Shown piece after piece: positions 11,795 through 25,099 of a stretch of 64,000 nt of DNA; position 1 is the first letter of the stretch, and each line of letters begins with the position of its first letter. A program made the translations under genes and the position numbers. The notes under the pieces are model-generated. The model saw nothing but the letters and a program-made list of their open reading frames with translations. It was not told where the DNA came from and made no database searches. The stretch comes from Karstenula rhodostoma CBS 690.94 (taxonomy: Eukaryota; Ascomycota; Dothideomycetes; Pleosporales; Didymosphaeriaceae): the NCBI GenBank assembly GCA_010093485.1, contig MU001498.1:611697-675696 (forward strand). The letters are read 5' to 3'.

Positions 11795-12767
11795 TGTGTG
11801 TCTGCAAAGGCAGCTACAAAGGTATGTATAGTGGCAAACTGGATAATCGGATCTGACGTCAGTTGGACTCACCCAGGGAAAGGATTGACTTCAAGGCCGG
11901 AGGATGACGGAAGCTGGGCTGTTTGGAAGATTGGTGATGGAGGATCTGGTTTCGTGCAGATCTTATGGTTATATAGGAAGGATGCGTCGCGGGAATCGGA
12001 AGCGCCACTATGCGGCGTGATGAGCGCGTGATTGGAGGCGGTCACTGAGGATGTGAAGCACGGCATCTTGCCTATCTCAATTGAGTCATAACTTGCAGGT
12101 CGGTGAAGAGGGTACGGGCGAGAGGGCGAGGACAGCGAGGACAGCGAGCACCTGACTGCCGCCTATCCATGGATGCGGTAGCTCGTGCTGCTGCTCTTCC
12201 ATGCCCCGTGGCGGCGTGACCTCCTGCAACCAATTGCCCACGTGGCGGCACAAACACGTGAATGGCTTCTCTTGAGCCTACAAGCAGCAGCTCTAGTGTA
12301 CTGCAGGCAGCCGTCGTTATTGGGTGTCGAGGTCAATTGCAAGAATGCGATGCAGATGGTGCGTGACGATGGCTGGAATTCCTCACACCACTTTCTCGGG
12401 AAGGGGATGCAGGGATGGTGGCGATGGCGCAGGCGACGCTCGCGTGGCTTGCCGCTACGGCTCGAGGCGAACACTACCACACCGCAGCCAGGAAGCATGG
12501 CGACGACAGCGCGCATTGGATCGGCACGGACAGGCTGGCAGTCGGCAGCGCGTAGATCCGGAGCCATGGTTGGTTGCCTCTCCAGCCTGGTCTCTGGCTC
12601 CTCTTCTTCTACAGCTTCCAGGAGTAGAAGGGTGCTCTGCCAACGGACAACAGACGCTACGAGATGGCAGGACTCGTGATGGTAGTTGTGTGCGGCTCGG
12701 CGTGGAATGGCAAGTGGCAGCGTAAGTAATAAGTGCAAGCACGGTGTGGCACGGCGAGCAAGGAGCT

Positions 12768-12882
12768 GTGAGCAGTGAGCAGTGAGCAGTGAGCAGTGAG
12801 CAGTGAGCAGTGAGCAGTGAGCAGTGAGCAGTGAGCAGTGAGCAATGAGCAGTGAGCAGTGAGCAGTGAGCAGTGAGCAGTG
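12768..12882. repeat. Heptamer minisatellite (GTGAGCA)n
   Basis: About 16 head-to-tail copies of the 7-bp unit GTGAGCA over 115 bp, with one visible variant (AGCAATG at about 12841). In one frame it reads as repeated CSLLTAH, which has no coding support. It lies about 0.6-0.7 kb upstream of the TUP1 start codon. Confidence 0.95.
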
Positions 12883-13023
12883 CCAGACCAAGGGTGCGGT
12901 GCCCGTCCATCGTCCGTCGTCGGTCGTCTCTGTGAGACAACGAGCCAATGCATCCCGTGCTGGTCACGACAATGCGCTCTGCATGAGACGCGGGCCGGGT
13001 GTGACAGCAGGCAGCAGGCAGGC

Positions 13024-13065
13024 AGCACTCAGCACTCAGCACTCAGCACTCAGCACTCAGCACTC
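13024..13065. repeat. Heptamer tandem repeat (AGCACTC)n
   Basis: Six perfect copies of AGCACTC. The unit is distinct from the GTGAGCA array 140 bp away: no rotation or reverse complement makes them identical. It lies about 430 bp upstream of the TUP1 start. Confidence 0.93.
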
Positions 13066-13488
13066 CTGATGCGCCGTGCAACGTCGGCAGCAGTGCGTGG
13101 AGAGCGGAGTGTTTGCTTGGCCCCATAGCCGGAGTCGACTATGATACTGATACCGATCCCCAGTCGCTAGCGCCCGGTGCTTGGGCCGCTTGGGCCTCTG
13201 CTTAGCTCTTCAGACTTCACCCTCGTCGCACCCCCATAACCACGTCCTCTCTCCCCCGCCGCTGCATCCCGGCTGCGCGTCCGTCCCATCCCACCCCGCC
13301 GCGCATCTCTCCCGGAGCTTTGCGCAACCTCTGCCCCCATCGCGATCCACTCGACGACGTGTGCGCCTGCAGCCTCGTGCTCCCGTCCGCTCGACCTGCC
13401 AAAAACAGCCAGCGCGCCCTGACACCCTCGCGCCCGCGACCAGCTGAACACCACCGCCGCTCGCTATACTGCGCGTCCTCCCATCGCC

Positions 13489-16112
13489 ATGAACCACTAT
13501 CCCCCCCGCATCGGGCCGCCTGCTGGCGCGCCCAGCCAGCGCCTCAACGAGCTGCTGGACCAGATTCGCGCCGAGTTCGAGACCGAATCCAACCGCAGCG
13601 TCGACTACGAAGGCCAGAGTGAGTATCCGCGCTCCTTTACACTCCCTACTCGCACCTGGTCCGCCTTGGACATGCATTTCGCAAACATAACACGCGCCCA
13701 CCCGCGACGCCATGTGTACCGTCGTGAAGCAGACGGGCTGCGTAGCATACTCCCGCGACTGCATGCAGGCTAACCGCGCCGAACCCTAGTCACGCGTCAT
13801 ATCCAGGAGATCGAGATGATCCGAGGCAAAGTGTACTCCCTGGAGCAGCAGCATGTCCAGGTCAAGGCAAAGTACGTATTGCAACCTACCCCAGAGCCGA
13901 CGTTTGTTGACAATTTTCACTAGATACGAGGAAGAGATCGCCCGCCTGCAGCGCGAACTCGAGGCCCGCGGTGGCCCTAGCCAGAACTCGCAACACCATG
14001 GCCCGTCGCAGCCACCGCCTCCCTCGATAGGACATGGCCCTAGCAATCTGTTCGGTGGTATCATGGCTGGCAACAACCAGGGCGGCCCCGGTCTGGCGCC
14101 TCCTCCGCAGGAGTCCCAACAGCCTGGCGGTCTCCCTCCGCACCTCGGCGGCGGTCCTCAAGGGCCGCCAGGCCTCAATCCTGCCCCGGGACCACCACAG
14201 CATTTTGCTGGTTATGGGTCGGCGCCGTCTATGAATGGTGAGTGCCGGCTCATCTTTCCAATAATTGAACCGTGGAATATCCACAGAGTCTAACTAGCTT
14301 GCATAGGTTATGGCCAGCCTCCGCAGCCGACTGCCTCGCCCGGTGGGAAGCGTCCCGGCCCTGGCCCTGGCCCGCGTGGGCCTCCCGGACCTGCCACTCC
14401 TCAGCAGAACAGCGCGGCTCCCTACCCCGGATCACCCCAAGTGCCCCGCCCCACTCCCCCTCCCCACCAGCAACACCCTCTCGGCCCCCCAGGAGGCCCC
14501 CCTCTCAGAGAAAGCAATGTTCTCGCTGACCTTGACTTGGAATCGCTACCCGCGAACCTGAAGAAGGAGGAGCAAGATTGGTTCGCCGTCTTCAACCCTC
14601 GCGCCAGGCGTGTGTTGGATGTGGAATTGGTCCACAACCTGCCCCATCAGAGTGTCGTCTGCTGTGTTAGGTTCAGCGCAGATGGTCGCCATGTTGCCAC
14701 CGGCTGCAACCGCTCGGCGCAAATCTTCGATGTCGAGACTGGAACGCCCATTGCCCACCTTCAAGATACGAGCCTCCCGGAGGATGGCGACCTGTACATC
14801 CGCAGCGTCTGCTTCAGTCCGAACGGCCAGTACCTTGCTACGGGTGCCGAAGACAAGGTCATTCGGGTTTGGGACATTGCAAGCCGCACGATCAAGCACC
14901 AGTTCACCGGTCACGAGCAGGACATCTACTCGCTGGATTTCGCCAAGAACGGCCGAATCATCGCATCCGGAAGCGGCGATAGGAGCGTTCGTCTTTGGGA
15001 CCTTGAGACAAATCAGCAAGTGTCTAACTTCTCCATTGAAGATGGCGTTACGACCGTCGCCATCTCCCCGGACAGTCGCTTTGTCGCGGCCGGTTCTCTC
15101 GACAAGAGCGTTCGTGTCTGGGACATCCATACCGGGAACCTTGTTGTGCGTTTGGAGGGCGAGCAGGGCCACAAGGACAGTGTTTATAGTGTGGCGTTTG
15201 CTCCGTCTGGTGATCGCTTGGTCAGTGGAAGTTTGGACAAGACAATCAAGATGTGGGAGTTGACGACGCCATCCCGTCTCATTCCAGGCGCTGCACCTAG
15301 CGGCAAGTGCATCCGCACATTTGAGGGCCATAAGGTATACTTCGCGGCTTCAGTAGAATGCGGGGTACTGACAGATCCCAGGACTTTGTGCTCAGCGTCG
15401 CACTGACTCCCCATGGCGACTGGGTTCTCAGTGGATCCAAAGACCGCGGTGTCCAGTTTTGGGATCCGCATACTGGTGTTGCGCAACTCATGTTGCAAGG
15501 GCACAAGAACTCGGGTACGTTCTGCTGTACCTCCAAATTGGGGCAATCGATGCCGCAAATACCTGGTCACGCGGTTACAAACTGCGGTGGCGCGCTATTA
15601 CCAAGACTGATGAGCTGACACTTGACAGTTATCTCTGTCGCCCCCAGCCCGACGGGAGGCATCTTCGCTACTGGCAGCGGAGACATGCGTGCCCGCATTT
15701 GGAAGTAAGTGGTTTTCTTCCCCAACACATCCCACCCCAACTGCAGCCTTGCGAAAACTGTCAGATGACGCATGCCGCCATTGCGTTACGTGACGAGCGA
15801 CGTGGCCATCAACAACAGTGGCAGGTCGTTGTTTTGGCTTGGCATCGACCTTCCCCGCTCGCCTGCTGCACCCCACGCGGGCATAACGAGCGTGGGGTCG
15901 GGCCGCGGCCAATTGCCATGCTTATCTGCAACTCGATCGCCATATGCAGGCGCGATTCACCCTAGCCGATGCAGATGCACTGCAATCGCGGGAGTCATGC
16001 GCCTCCATGCACTCATCGTCATCTGCCTCGCATACATCATCTCATGCTATCGCTTACTATCGGACTGCTTTGACTAACGCACAACAGGTTCGATAGATAC
16101 ACTGGTCCTTAG
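13489..16112 (+). CDS. rco-1: TUP1/RCO-1 general transcriptional co-repressor
   Basis: Seven exons: 13489-13618, 13790-13871, 13924-14237, 14307-15334, 15382-15514, 15629-15704, 16088-16112; 595 residues. Exons 1-3 encode the N-terminal tetramerisation and Cyc8-binding coil ([15 protein letters not shown], then [16 protein letters not shown] and [15 protein letters not shown]). A Pro/Gly/Gln linker follows (about 95-245), then QDWFAVFNP and a seven-bladed WD40 propeller with motifs such as VRVWDI, VRLWDL, IKMWEL and VQFWDP, closing on [11 protein letters not shown]. Tup1 with Cyc8/Ssn6 represses many gene sets by recruiting deacetylases and masking activators. The last intron is 383 nt, long for this window, and its donor GTAAGT supplies an in-frame TAA: retention would end the protein at ARIWK, while splicing adds FDRYTGP. 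Confidence 0.95.
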
Positions 16113-17520
16113 ACGTATGCTCCACGGATGCCAAGCCCAGCATGAGACGTCGACACGCAAGGTCGTTACGAGAAAGCCGCGACCACTTATACCCCTTTCC
16201 TTATCACGCCCACGGCTCCGCCTCACCACTCCTACGGCACCTTCCTCCAGGTCAATGCCCAACGGTGTGCGCGTGGCGTCACGTTCATCAGTATCATTCG
16301 GTGTTCTCGACGGATCAATCCTTGATAAAAGCTTCAGAGGTGTTTTCTGCTTCTTGTTGGATGTTCTTCTTTCACGACGGGCGCGAAGATGTATGACTCG
16401 GGTTGGGCCGGACCAAGTTTTCCTGTTCCTCTATGTCATACTGTTAATGTTGAGGCACGGGGATATCGGTAGGGCTGATGACCATGAAGCGATGGCAGAC
16501 GGGGCGGGATGCGACGTCTAGATAGTCTATTTATACACGCTTCCGTTTGGGAGGCAATCAAGTCTTGTTCTGTCAGACGGATGTCCAGCTGTTTGATAGC
16601 TATATGTCTGATTGCGTGACCAGCTTCGCGTCGCGTCGTATCGGGGTCACGCCATCTCACGAGGGCTAAATCTGTCCAGGTTCATCAAATCAGTTCGATC
16701 TTTTTGGAGTGGACCTCCAGGGAGATACTTTCTTCGTATCATACCTAATACTCCCGTCATGTCACTGCTTGTCGTCACACTCGGTAGCACGCCATCAGAC
16801 TCGACTTGACAATGGATGCAAACTCTTACATCCGTTTGCTCGGCGCCCCCTCCAAACAGTCCGACGCGTACGAATAGAAACACCAATTACACAAGCAATA
16901 CACACAAATAATATACTTCGACAACACGACTAGCACGGGCTTGACTACTCGTCCCACGCCTTTCTATGAAAGTATCTGACCATCACTCGGACGAGTATAG
17001 CACGCCGTACAGTGGGACGCTGTATAACATGATCGCCGACTTTGCTCTGCCACGACCGCAGTTTCGTGCGCTGTTTCTGTGGGCTGCTGGTGGTGGTGGT
17101 GGTTCTTGCCCTTCGTATATGTATAACCAACTATCTCCTTTGGCAGCGGTGGAGCGTGGGGTTAGGAAAAGTAGAACGACATCGGGTTTGGTGGGTTGGA
17201 TATGAGTTCCTGTGTGTGGGGTAAAACTTTAGCTGTTTGGAAGTACTGCGGCGGACTGTATGTCTGTCCGCAGGCGGAACCTGCCCATTCGCCAACGTAG
17301 AAAGCGATCCAACATACCGTCGTGTGTTTGGGCGAGCAGGGGTTTCAAAGCTATGCTGATGGTTGGCTTGGTTGGAAGGAGTGAGTGTTTCTCGGGGGTT
17401 GTACGTAGTGTGATATAACACGGCTGGGTGAAGAACAGCGTGGAGGGTGGAGATGGCGGGTTCGCGTATAGTGAGTATGGCATGGCAGGGGAGGTCAACT
17501 CGTTGAAGGTGGATATCCCA

Positions 17521-17540
17521 GTATAGTATAGTATAGTATA
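17521..17540. repeat. Pentamer microsatellite (GTATA)n
   Basis: Four perfect copies of GTATA. Confidence 0.9.
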
Positions 17541-20500
17541 CTCGCCGTGGACGGTTCAAGAGGCCTCCACTGCCCATGTTCCATCCGCGTAGAACACGCT
17601 CGAAGCGGCTTCGTGCGGAAATCCACCCGTCCTGGATCCGCAGCAGCACTTGTACCCGGTCATCATCCCGTGATCTATCATGATCGCCTGGACGTAAACT
17701 GTGGTGGTGGTATTTCATCGCTGTTTCGCGTGCATGTTGACTCTGACGCTTGAAACAGCATGTGAGGACTTGACGGTCGAGTTGTAGTTGGTAGGTTTAC
17801 TAATGGATACACTGCGTCGACTAGGACGTGCATGGACAGGAGAGATGTGCTCGAGCGGGTCTCAGCGCGAGATTTCGACGGGGGTATGTGTGAAAGATGA
17901 GAGATACATGATATCATAGGAACCAAGTCCACCGCGCGCGTGCGAATAGAGAGGGGAAGACGTCAGAGGCAACTAGTTACGTGCGAGAAGATGGATTAGA
18001 CGTGGAGACAGACTACTTGAACGCTGTATAGTACAGCCAGCTTCCACACTTGTTACTCATGACACCACAGGTTTCCGCGGCGTGGCTATTCCCAGTCTTC
18101 CCTCTCCACATCGAGATACACTCCATGTAGTTCGAAACTAACGTACATGTGCAGTACACTCCAGGCCAACTCAAGACACGCACAGCCGTAACCCACACAG
18201 CAAGTGTACGCAACCCTTGGAACAGCCATGCTACGCCGCCTATACATATTTATTGTCTTGTCTGCCATCTCCACACGCACACAACAAAGCACCACGCCAC
18301 GCCACCAACCCACCGTGCGCTCACATCACCGCTCTCCACAATACTCCCCCACACCAACAGATGTCATGTTGGAGATCTCCACATCCCGCCGCACATCCTC
18401 GCCCGAGTGCCTCACACCCGCGAACTGTGCCACATTCCCGCGCCTGCATGTGTGATTCACATATGATATGTACGTGAGAGAGGTAAGAGCATGCATGGCC
18501 GTCGGAGGAGCGCGCTTCGTGTTGTGTGATGCTGTTGCACGACGAAGGCGTGGATGTTGTTGCCTGCGGATCATTGAGAGGGGACAAAGAGCCAGGTGCA
18601 TATACGAGACAGAGTAATGTGATTTGAGAGATTGTAGCAAGCGCTGAGGTGCATCCGCCTGCATGTAAGTAAGGTCAGTGGACTCGATGTCGAGCTTGCT
18701 TGGTGCGAATACGCGCAACTACACATAGGGATGCGGATCAGACGGTGGCAAGTGTGTGCATGAGCATGTCAACGCCGCGTCCAGCCCAGGGCCGACAGAA
18801 CATGCCCACGAGGTGTCATCTCTGCGATCTAGATCTGACAGCACGTCACGCCGGACAGTTTGGTGTACAATCCCTGGTTCCAGAGGTGGCACAATCTGTC
18901 TCTGCAGCATCGGCTATCCCGCGGATTTACAACTTCGACATCTCGTCGCGAACGCGCACGCTGTCGCTCAATCTGAATCGCAGGGCGCCAGCCTACAATG
19001 CAAAATCCAGGAATCTCGCATTCGTACAGTACGCAGCATCTCGGATTCGCACGCAGCATCTCGCAGCAAATCGTGAAGCGATCTCAAACCTGAGAGGTAC
19101 CACACCTCTCAACAGCGTCCCCACCTGCTCTCTCGAAGCAGCGAGTCGCAACTCGAACGTAGGGTTGCTGCAGCACAAGCCCCGGACCAGCTGTGGGAGA
19201 CATGCCACGAATACGTTAGGCGGCCCGGGCGTCTGCCCGCCAAGTCTGGTGCGAAGTCCTGGAAGAGGTGTAGCAATATTTCGCTTGCGGAGATGGTTGA
19301 GCGTCCAGGGCGCTTGTAGCGGTATGGGTGTCTCGGCGAGAGTGTGCAGATTCGTTAGAGAGATTCTGCAAGAACGGGCGCTACACGTCGCGTCAGGGGA
19401 CCTGACAGGCGCGCACGTGCAGGTGCAGGATCTCTTGTGCAACGTCCGATGCAGCCAGGGTCGTAAGAGGATGGACTGGTGGGAAATCTCCTGCCCATAC
19501 TGCGCATGGCCAGCTGGAGTTGGAAAAAAATGACAGCTCGCCTGTGTGTGAGTCGAGGAACCAACCCCACCACTCGCGATGCGTGCCGGCCCCAGGCCCA
19601 GCCGGGCCGGCATTAGCAATCGCCAAGTTGGAGCGTTTGAAAACAGGTTGGACGAACGATTGTCAAGGGGTGAGGTCTTGGTGTTCGTCTCTCGATTGAG
19701 GATGCTGGAACATGTCGGTATGCGCGTCGCTCGAAACGGACCGTCTCTTGTCTCGCATCGTCTAAGCCTGCCCCCCAAATCCCAACGCCCCAAGACATCG
19801 GAACGAGGTCGCATTGTCGTGATGACGAGCACGCAACAGGAAAGAGGTAATTGGAGTCGTTTGGTGCTGGTCACGATGTGCCAATTTTGACGTGCGTGGT
19901 GGCACAGCCTGACCGATGGCGGGTGGCATGAGGTCGGTTCCGATTCGCAAGCAGCCAGCTGAGACTACGACCGTTCTTGGGGGTACCTGCAGACGGCCGC
20001 GACGCCATGACGGCGTCCAAACTCCCGGGCCGCTTTCGCTTTTCGACGGGGAATTCCTCCACGGACAATCATCGCGTAATGCTCGCGACGCTTCGCTCGA
20101 CCTGATCGTGAACGTGGGTCCGCTTCGAGCCTCGATCCTGCACTTCCCCTGCTAGATGGATGGGGGGCTGCGGGCCGCGGAGATCGCTTGACGTCGACAT
20201 GCTCCCGTGACGCCCGTTTGCAGTGCCTTGAAACAATTACCTACAATCAACAGGCCAGTGCCCACGCGACTCTATCTTTGAAGAATGCATGGGTGCCGAC
20301 AACGAATCTGGTTGCCCGATCGTTGGACCCCTGTTCCCGAATTTCGTACCCCTGCCCGATCGAAAGCTTCCGATGCGGCAAAGCAGTGGGGGCGAGATTT
20401 TGTAGGAACGCGCAAGTTGGTCCTGTTATTGTCGGCTTCTTGCCACATGGCCAAGGCTGCAATAACGAGGCGTTCAGGACCGTATTCGTACAGCCACTGT

Positions 20501-23500
20501 AGATTCTTGCGACGAGTGAAGCGAAACTTCTCCGCAGAAGGAGGTGAATCCTGGGCCCGAGGCTTTGGTTTGCGGCATGCCTCCAGTGTGATGTGTGCTA
20601 TCAGAGGCGCGTTCGCGGAAGCGGATCCGACATCCGCCTGTGTAGACATGTGTAGGCGTCGCATGTCGAAGGAGCAGAGACTGGGGTAATGGTGTAGGAG
20701 ACAGGGTCGTAATGGTGTGAGAAGGTTGCATCCGCACTGCATGGGCGGCATCGGCATCGGCATCAGCATCGGCTTCTACAAGGCAGGCTTCCTGGTCTGA
20801 TTGATTGCTTCACGGAAATCAGTAGCCGTAGTCCCTGCGGTGATCCTCTCAAAGGGACCAAGAACCAAGACTCGGAAAGAAGAAGAGGCAACTCATCGGC
20901 CAACTCAAGATCTGCTCCTAGCCTTCTCAATCGTCGCAAGTATCAAGAATGCGAGTAAGCCACTGCACTGATCATTACGATAGAGTGAAGCGGGTGCGTA
21001 CCCTCGCAGGCAGCCCAGTTGTGAGCCCGAGGCACGGCAAGGCTCTCGTGTCGCCATCCTCGTAAGCTCAGACAATGTTAATTCCAGAACATCGTACCCT
21101 CATCAAGGGTCATGGCTGATCTCGCATGGAGGCTGTGATTGCTTAGGATCCGCAGGCCCTCTCATGGCGTGAGAATGAACTGGGAAGCAGTCTCAAGGGG
21201 ATGCAGCACGTTCTGGACTCAACAGCATGCACCTTTGCCACCGCCTCACTGCTTGACTGTCGAAGCAGGCTGCCTTGTTGGGTACCTGGAAACCATATCA
21301 GCTGCAAACTACGCCCCGGCGTGGTTGCTGAATCCTAGTCACCCCTGCGCAACGAGGTTTGCATCTCGTGGCCAAACAGTGTGGCTGCGCTTGATGGGGA
21401 CAAACGCAAAAATAGCTTGCTGTGGTTTCAGGGGACTCTCTACCGCAGAGGGCATTGTGATCTTCGAGTCCACCCATGTGTATGCAGCACTGGTCATGCA
21501 GAAGCAATTGGGCTAGGCATTACAACAACAGGATGCAACGTGGGGAACCTCGGTCTTGTTGAAAACACCTGACGCGATACTCCTGCCAAGCTTTGAGCAA
21601 CGTGTATGTCATGAAACGTACAAGCCGCTGAGAAGTCACACAGAAAGACGAAAAATAGGTTTTCGGCCAAGACCAAATCTTGCCTACTACAATGAATAAG
21701 TGAACCGAGTGCTTTAGAACCAATTCGAAGTTTGTCATGTTCCGTCTCTTGTTGCAGACCTGCATTCTGATACAGGCATACACTGCGGGCTGCCATTCGC
21801 AAATATTCCTAAAGACGGCGACAAGCGAAGGGTGATAGGAACTTGCATATATTACTGTTTTGACATGCGTTCAGTCGCAAACGTCGATCTTTCGCATCTG
21901 CAGGTACGGCTTGCTTCGGATGCTTCTTCCGCTCATATCTTCTCTGTTTGTGTGCCACGTTGAGTGGAGCTAGAGGATGGGGTGCGAAGGCAAAGTGCAT
22001 ACTGCTGACAGTGCGTACAAGGATAGACGAATCGTACGATGGTCATGATCGATCCAAGGTTTGCGGCGCAGCATTTGTGACCTGAAAGAATGCCCTTGCT
22101 CAGTGTGCCTTGGCCGCTCTTTGGGATGTCAATGGGTTGTGAATTGGCCTCAAGTCTTTCTCTTCGATATTGTTATGGAAACGAGGACCTTGCATGCCCT
22201 GCATGACGAGGGTTGGGCCAGCCGTGTGTGCCGTACGTTCAGCGAAATAGCGACCGACGCCCCATGGCTGCACGAGTAAATAGACCAAGAAGCATGCCGT
22301 TAAAATCTGAGATAGATGGCTTTATCCATGCCGCAGAGTCAGCACGTACGCTGGGATGCGAATATGTTGGTGCCAAAAATTGGTATTCGAGTGGTCGGTG
22401 GGGCGGGCGGCCCAAAGCGGTAATTTGATCGAGCACATTCATCCGTAATCAGCACATTTCACGTCGATCGTCTCATTGCGCAAGCTAGAGTGAGCGTGCG
22501 CTTGAGTCGTGCTAAAACATTTCACAATCCAGAAGGTCATCAGAGGCAAACAAGAGACGGCTTCGACGCGAAAGCGAGCACCAGGTGAACGATCTCCAAA
22601 GCAAGGGTATAGGAACAAAACCGGCCTGTGCGGGTGCGGTTTTGAATAGCGGGTACCAACAAGTGCTTGTGCGTAGAGTTGCCCTGGCCGAGAATTAGTC
22701 AGGATGCTGGAAGCCGCTACTTATCTGTTGGGGCCTGAGAAGCGTTGCGAGGATGCACGCGTGGGGGCACAGCCGACGACCGCCGCTTCCCACGACTTCG
22801 ATACTCTGCGCGTAAAGGCGCACACCGCACCGATGTTTCAAGTTGCAAAGATGGTCACATCGAAGTGCTCCATCGCAAGCCTGTATCGGCTTCTCATAGT
22901 GGAGAGCCGAACATGTCGACAAGTATCCGGTTCGTACTGCGGACATAACTGATCGATGCTGATGACAAGGCAACAAGCTCGTTGCGATCAAGGGCCAGTA
23001 CAGCCACTGAAAGCAGCTCCAGACTTTGTCGGAACAGTTTGCATTTGAATCGCCAAACGGCTGTTGGCGACGACCTACAAGGGGGACTCGGGTGCTTTTT
23101 CTTGCAACGCTTGTGTGCATTCCTGCACAGAGACGTCTGTCCAGAAACGTGACCATGTGCATGATCATCTGTTCGACTGCTGCAGGGCCAACTTATAGCT
23201 CCGATCTCAACGCATGCAGACCTGGTCGAAAGAGGGAAAATCCGGTGCCCATCGGAAACAACCTGGTCCATGGTGGAGTTGATCCTAATAGGTAGGTCTG
23301 CTAACGCTCGCATTTCTAGTACATGCATTAGTATCATCGACGAAAATTCGACCTTCAACAGGTCCGGTGGCGGAGCCCGTCATGGATATGAGCTGTCACA
23401 GCCAACTTGTGGTCATGGAATTAATGGCTGTAGTTGGCGAGGGACGAGACAAAACCAGAAGCTTCCGAAACACGAGCTGAGGCTTGCAGTCACTCCCCTG

Positions 23501-24487
23501 TCGGGTTCAAGAAGCCACGTGAAGCCAACATGACAGTTCGATCTGGTCGTGTTCATGTCAAAGATGGCGGACCTGACAGAGCAGATCTATTTCTGGAGGC
23601 ATATAGTGAATGAGGTCTGGGGGATATACTGCACTCCAAGCTGACGAGCGAGAAACAGCGGAGCAGGGGGCAGCGCTGGGATCCGAAAGAGAATGCGAGG
23701 TGGTGGGCTAGTCTTGAGCAGGACATGGCGTCTGCAGTCGGGATCGAGGGAAGCTTCAGCCGTGGTATTGGGTCGCCGTTGGAGAGTACAAGCGCTGCAC
23801 GGCGTGCTCAAGAGAGTAAGATGCGTGGTGCTCGGCAGGGAATGGTCCGGGGCGTGTGGTGAGGGCGTCGCGTCTGCGGAGGGTGACGAGATGATGAGAG
23901 TGTGGCTGCTGGGCTAGTGTTTGATAACCCTTCCGAGCACAGATGCCGTGAACAGGATGCGAACAGGGCCAGGCCTAGCTGCACGTCGCCCAGTGAGGAA
24001 GGCCGAATAGAGGGCAGGAACACATGCCCCCCGAAGGTGTAGCGTGACGGGCGTGGAGCCAGTGGGAGCAGGGAGATGACCATACAAGAGCGTGGGCAGG
24101 GCGGCGGGTGGTAATTGTGATTGGGTCGCTACGGGCAATTCGGAAGTAATGGCATTTGTCGTCGCCGGCACAGATATCTCAGCAGCCGGAGCGTGCGGAG
24201 GCTCCGACGGGGACCACGGCTTCGGCGAGGACGGACGCAGGTCGGAGAGGGCAGACGGCGATGGGGTTGCAGGTTGCAGAGGATGGGTGGTGGGTGGTGG
24301 GTGGTAGGTAGTGAGGAAGTGAGCAAGTGAGGCTGGCGGGGGAAGCAGCAGCAGGCGCAACCGTCGCCACTGCCAAAACAGAGCAGAGCGGACGAGATCG
24401 GGGAAGGAGCGACGCAGGTACGTAGGGTGCACGGCGATGCTCAGCGTCAGCATCTGCATCTGCGTCTGCGTGTACGTACGTACGTCT

Positions 24488-24527
24488 GCGACTCTGCGAC
24501 TCTGCGACTCTGCGACTCTGCGACTCT
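24488..24527. repeat. Octamer tandem repeat (GCGACTCT)n
   Basis: Five perfect copies of an 8-bp unit, preceded by a short ACGT-type repeat at about 24473-24484. Confidence 0.93.
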
Positions 24528-25063
24528 GCGTCTCGTCTGCGTGGGCGCCGTCCGGGCGGATGAGATGGTGAGATGGTTCCCAGTCGGGCGGGTCGCGCGC
24601 GCTGCTGGGGGGGGGGAGATTGATGAACGGCGAGCGCCCGCACGCTCCCGCTCGCTTTCCGCGCTGACAGCCCAGGGTCCGCCACACGCCGCACCGCGCT
24701 AAGGCCGACCGCGATGAATGTCCCCTCAGCAGCGCTGCTGCCATCTAGCCACGCCCGGGCGCTGCCAGACGCCGGACGGCGCCCTTTGGAGCTCTGGAGT
24801 CTGCCCTCTGCCCTCTGCCCTCTGCAATTACCCAAAACACCGCCCGCGCCACTCGCCAGGCGCCGTGTCCCGCAAAGACCAAGACGCAGCCCGTCTTCCA
24901 CGTGTGGCTGCTGGTCGGCCTCACTCGCGCTGGACGGCGCACGCGCTGCTGCGACCTGCGACTTGCGACCTGCTACCCGCTACCTGCTACCTGCCACCGA
25001 TGCGCCGAGCGTGCCATGGCTCCCAGCTCCCAGCGAGGCCTTCTGCGCAATGAGCCTCCACGC

Positions 25064-25099
25064 CGCCTCCGCCTCCGCCTCCGCCTCCGCCTCCGCCTC
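25064..25099. repeat. Hexamer repeat (CGCCTC)n
   Basis: Six copies of CGCCTC, giving Arg-Arg or Ala-Ser runs in shadow frames. It lies about 1 kb upstream of the AZF1-like start. Confidence 0.92.

Larger units (their letters stand above)
11795..13488. promoter_or_regulatory. Divergent intergenic region between CCG-9 and TUP1
   Basis: This 1.7-kb interval separates two divergent genes and must contain both promoters and leaders. Its middle has two families of 7-bp tandem repeats, listed separately. From about 13180 to 13488 the sequence is strongly C-rich with few G runs, as is common for leaders of highly expressed fungal genes. Long frames on the minus strand (12163-13042) are translations of the repeat and not genes. 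Confidence 0.5.

Noticed and set aside
12163..13042. Overlapping minus-strand frames with repeated CSLLTAH
   Set aside because: They are translations of the GTGAGCA minisatellite in three frames, without start context or family resemblance.
18700..19874. Opposing frames of 277 and 293 codons
   Set aside because: They overlap on opposite strands, have Arg/Cys/Ser-heavy composition and no motif; probably chance open frames.
24488..24527. Possible CRISPR-like repeat array
   Set aside because: The 8-bp units are contiguous with no spacers, and the genome is eukaryotic; these are microsatellites.
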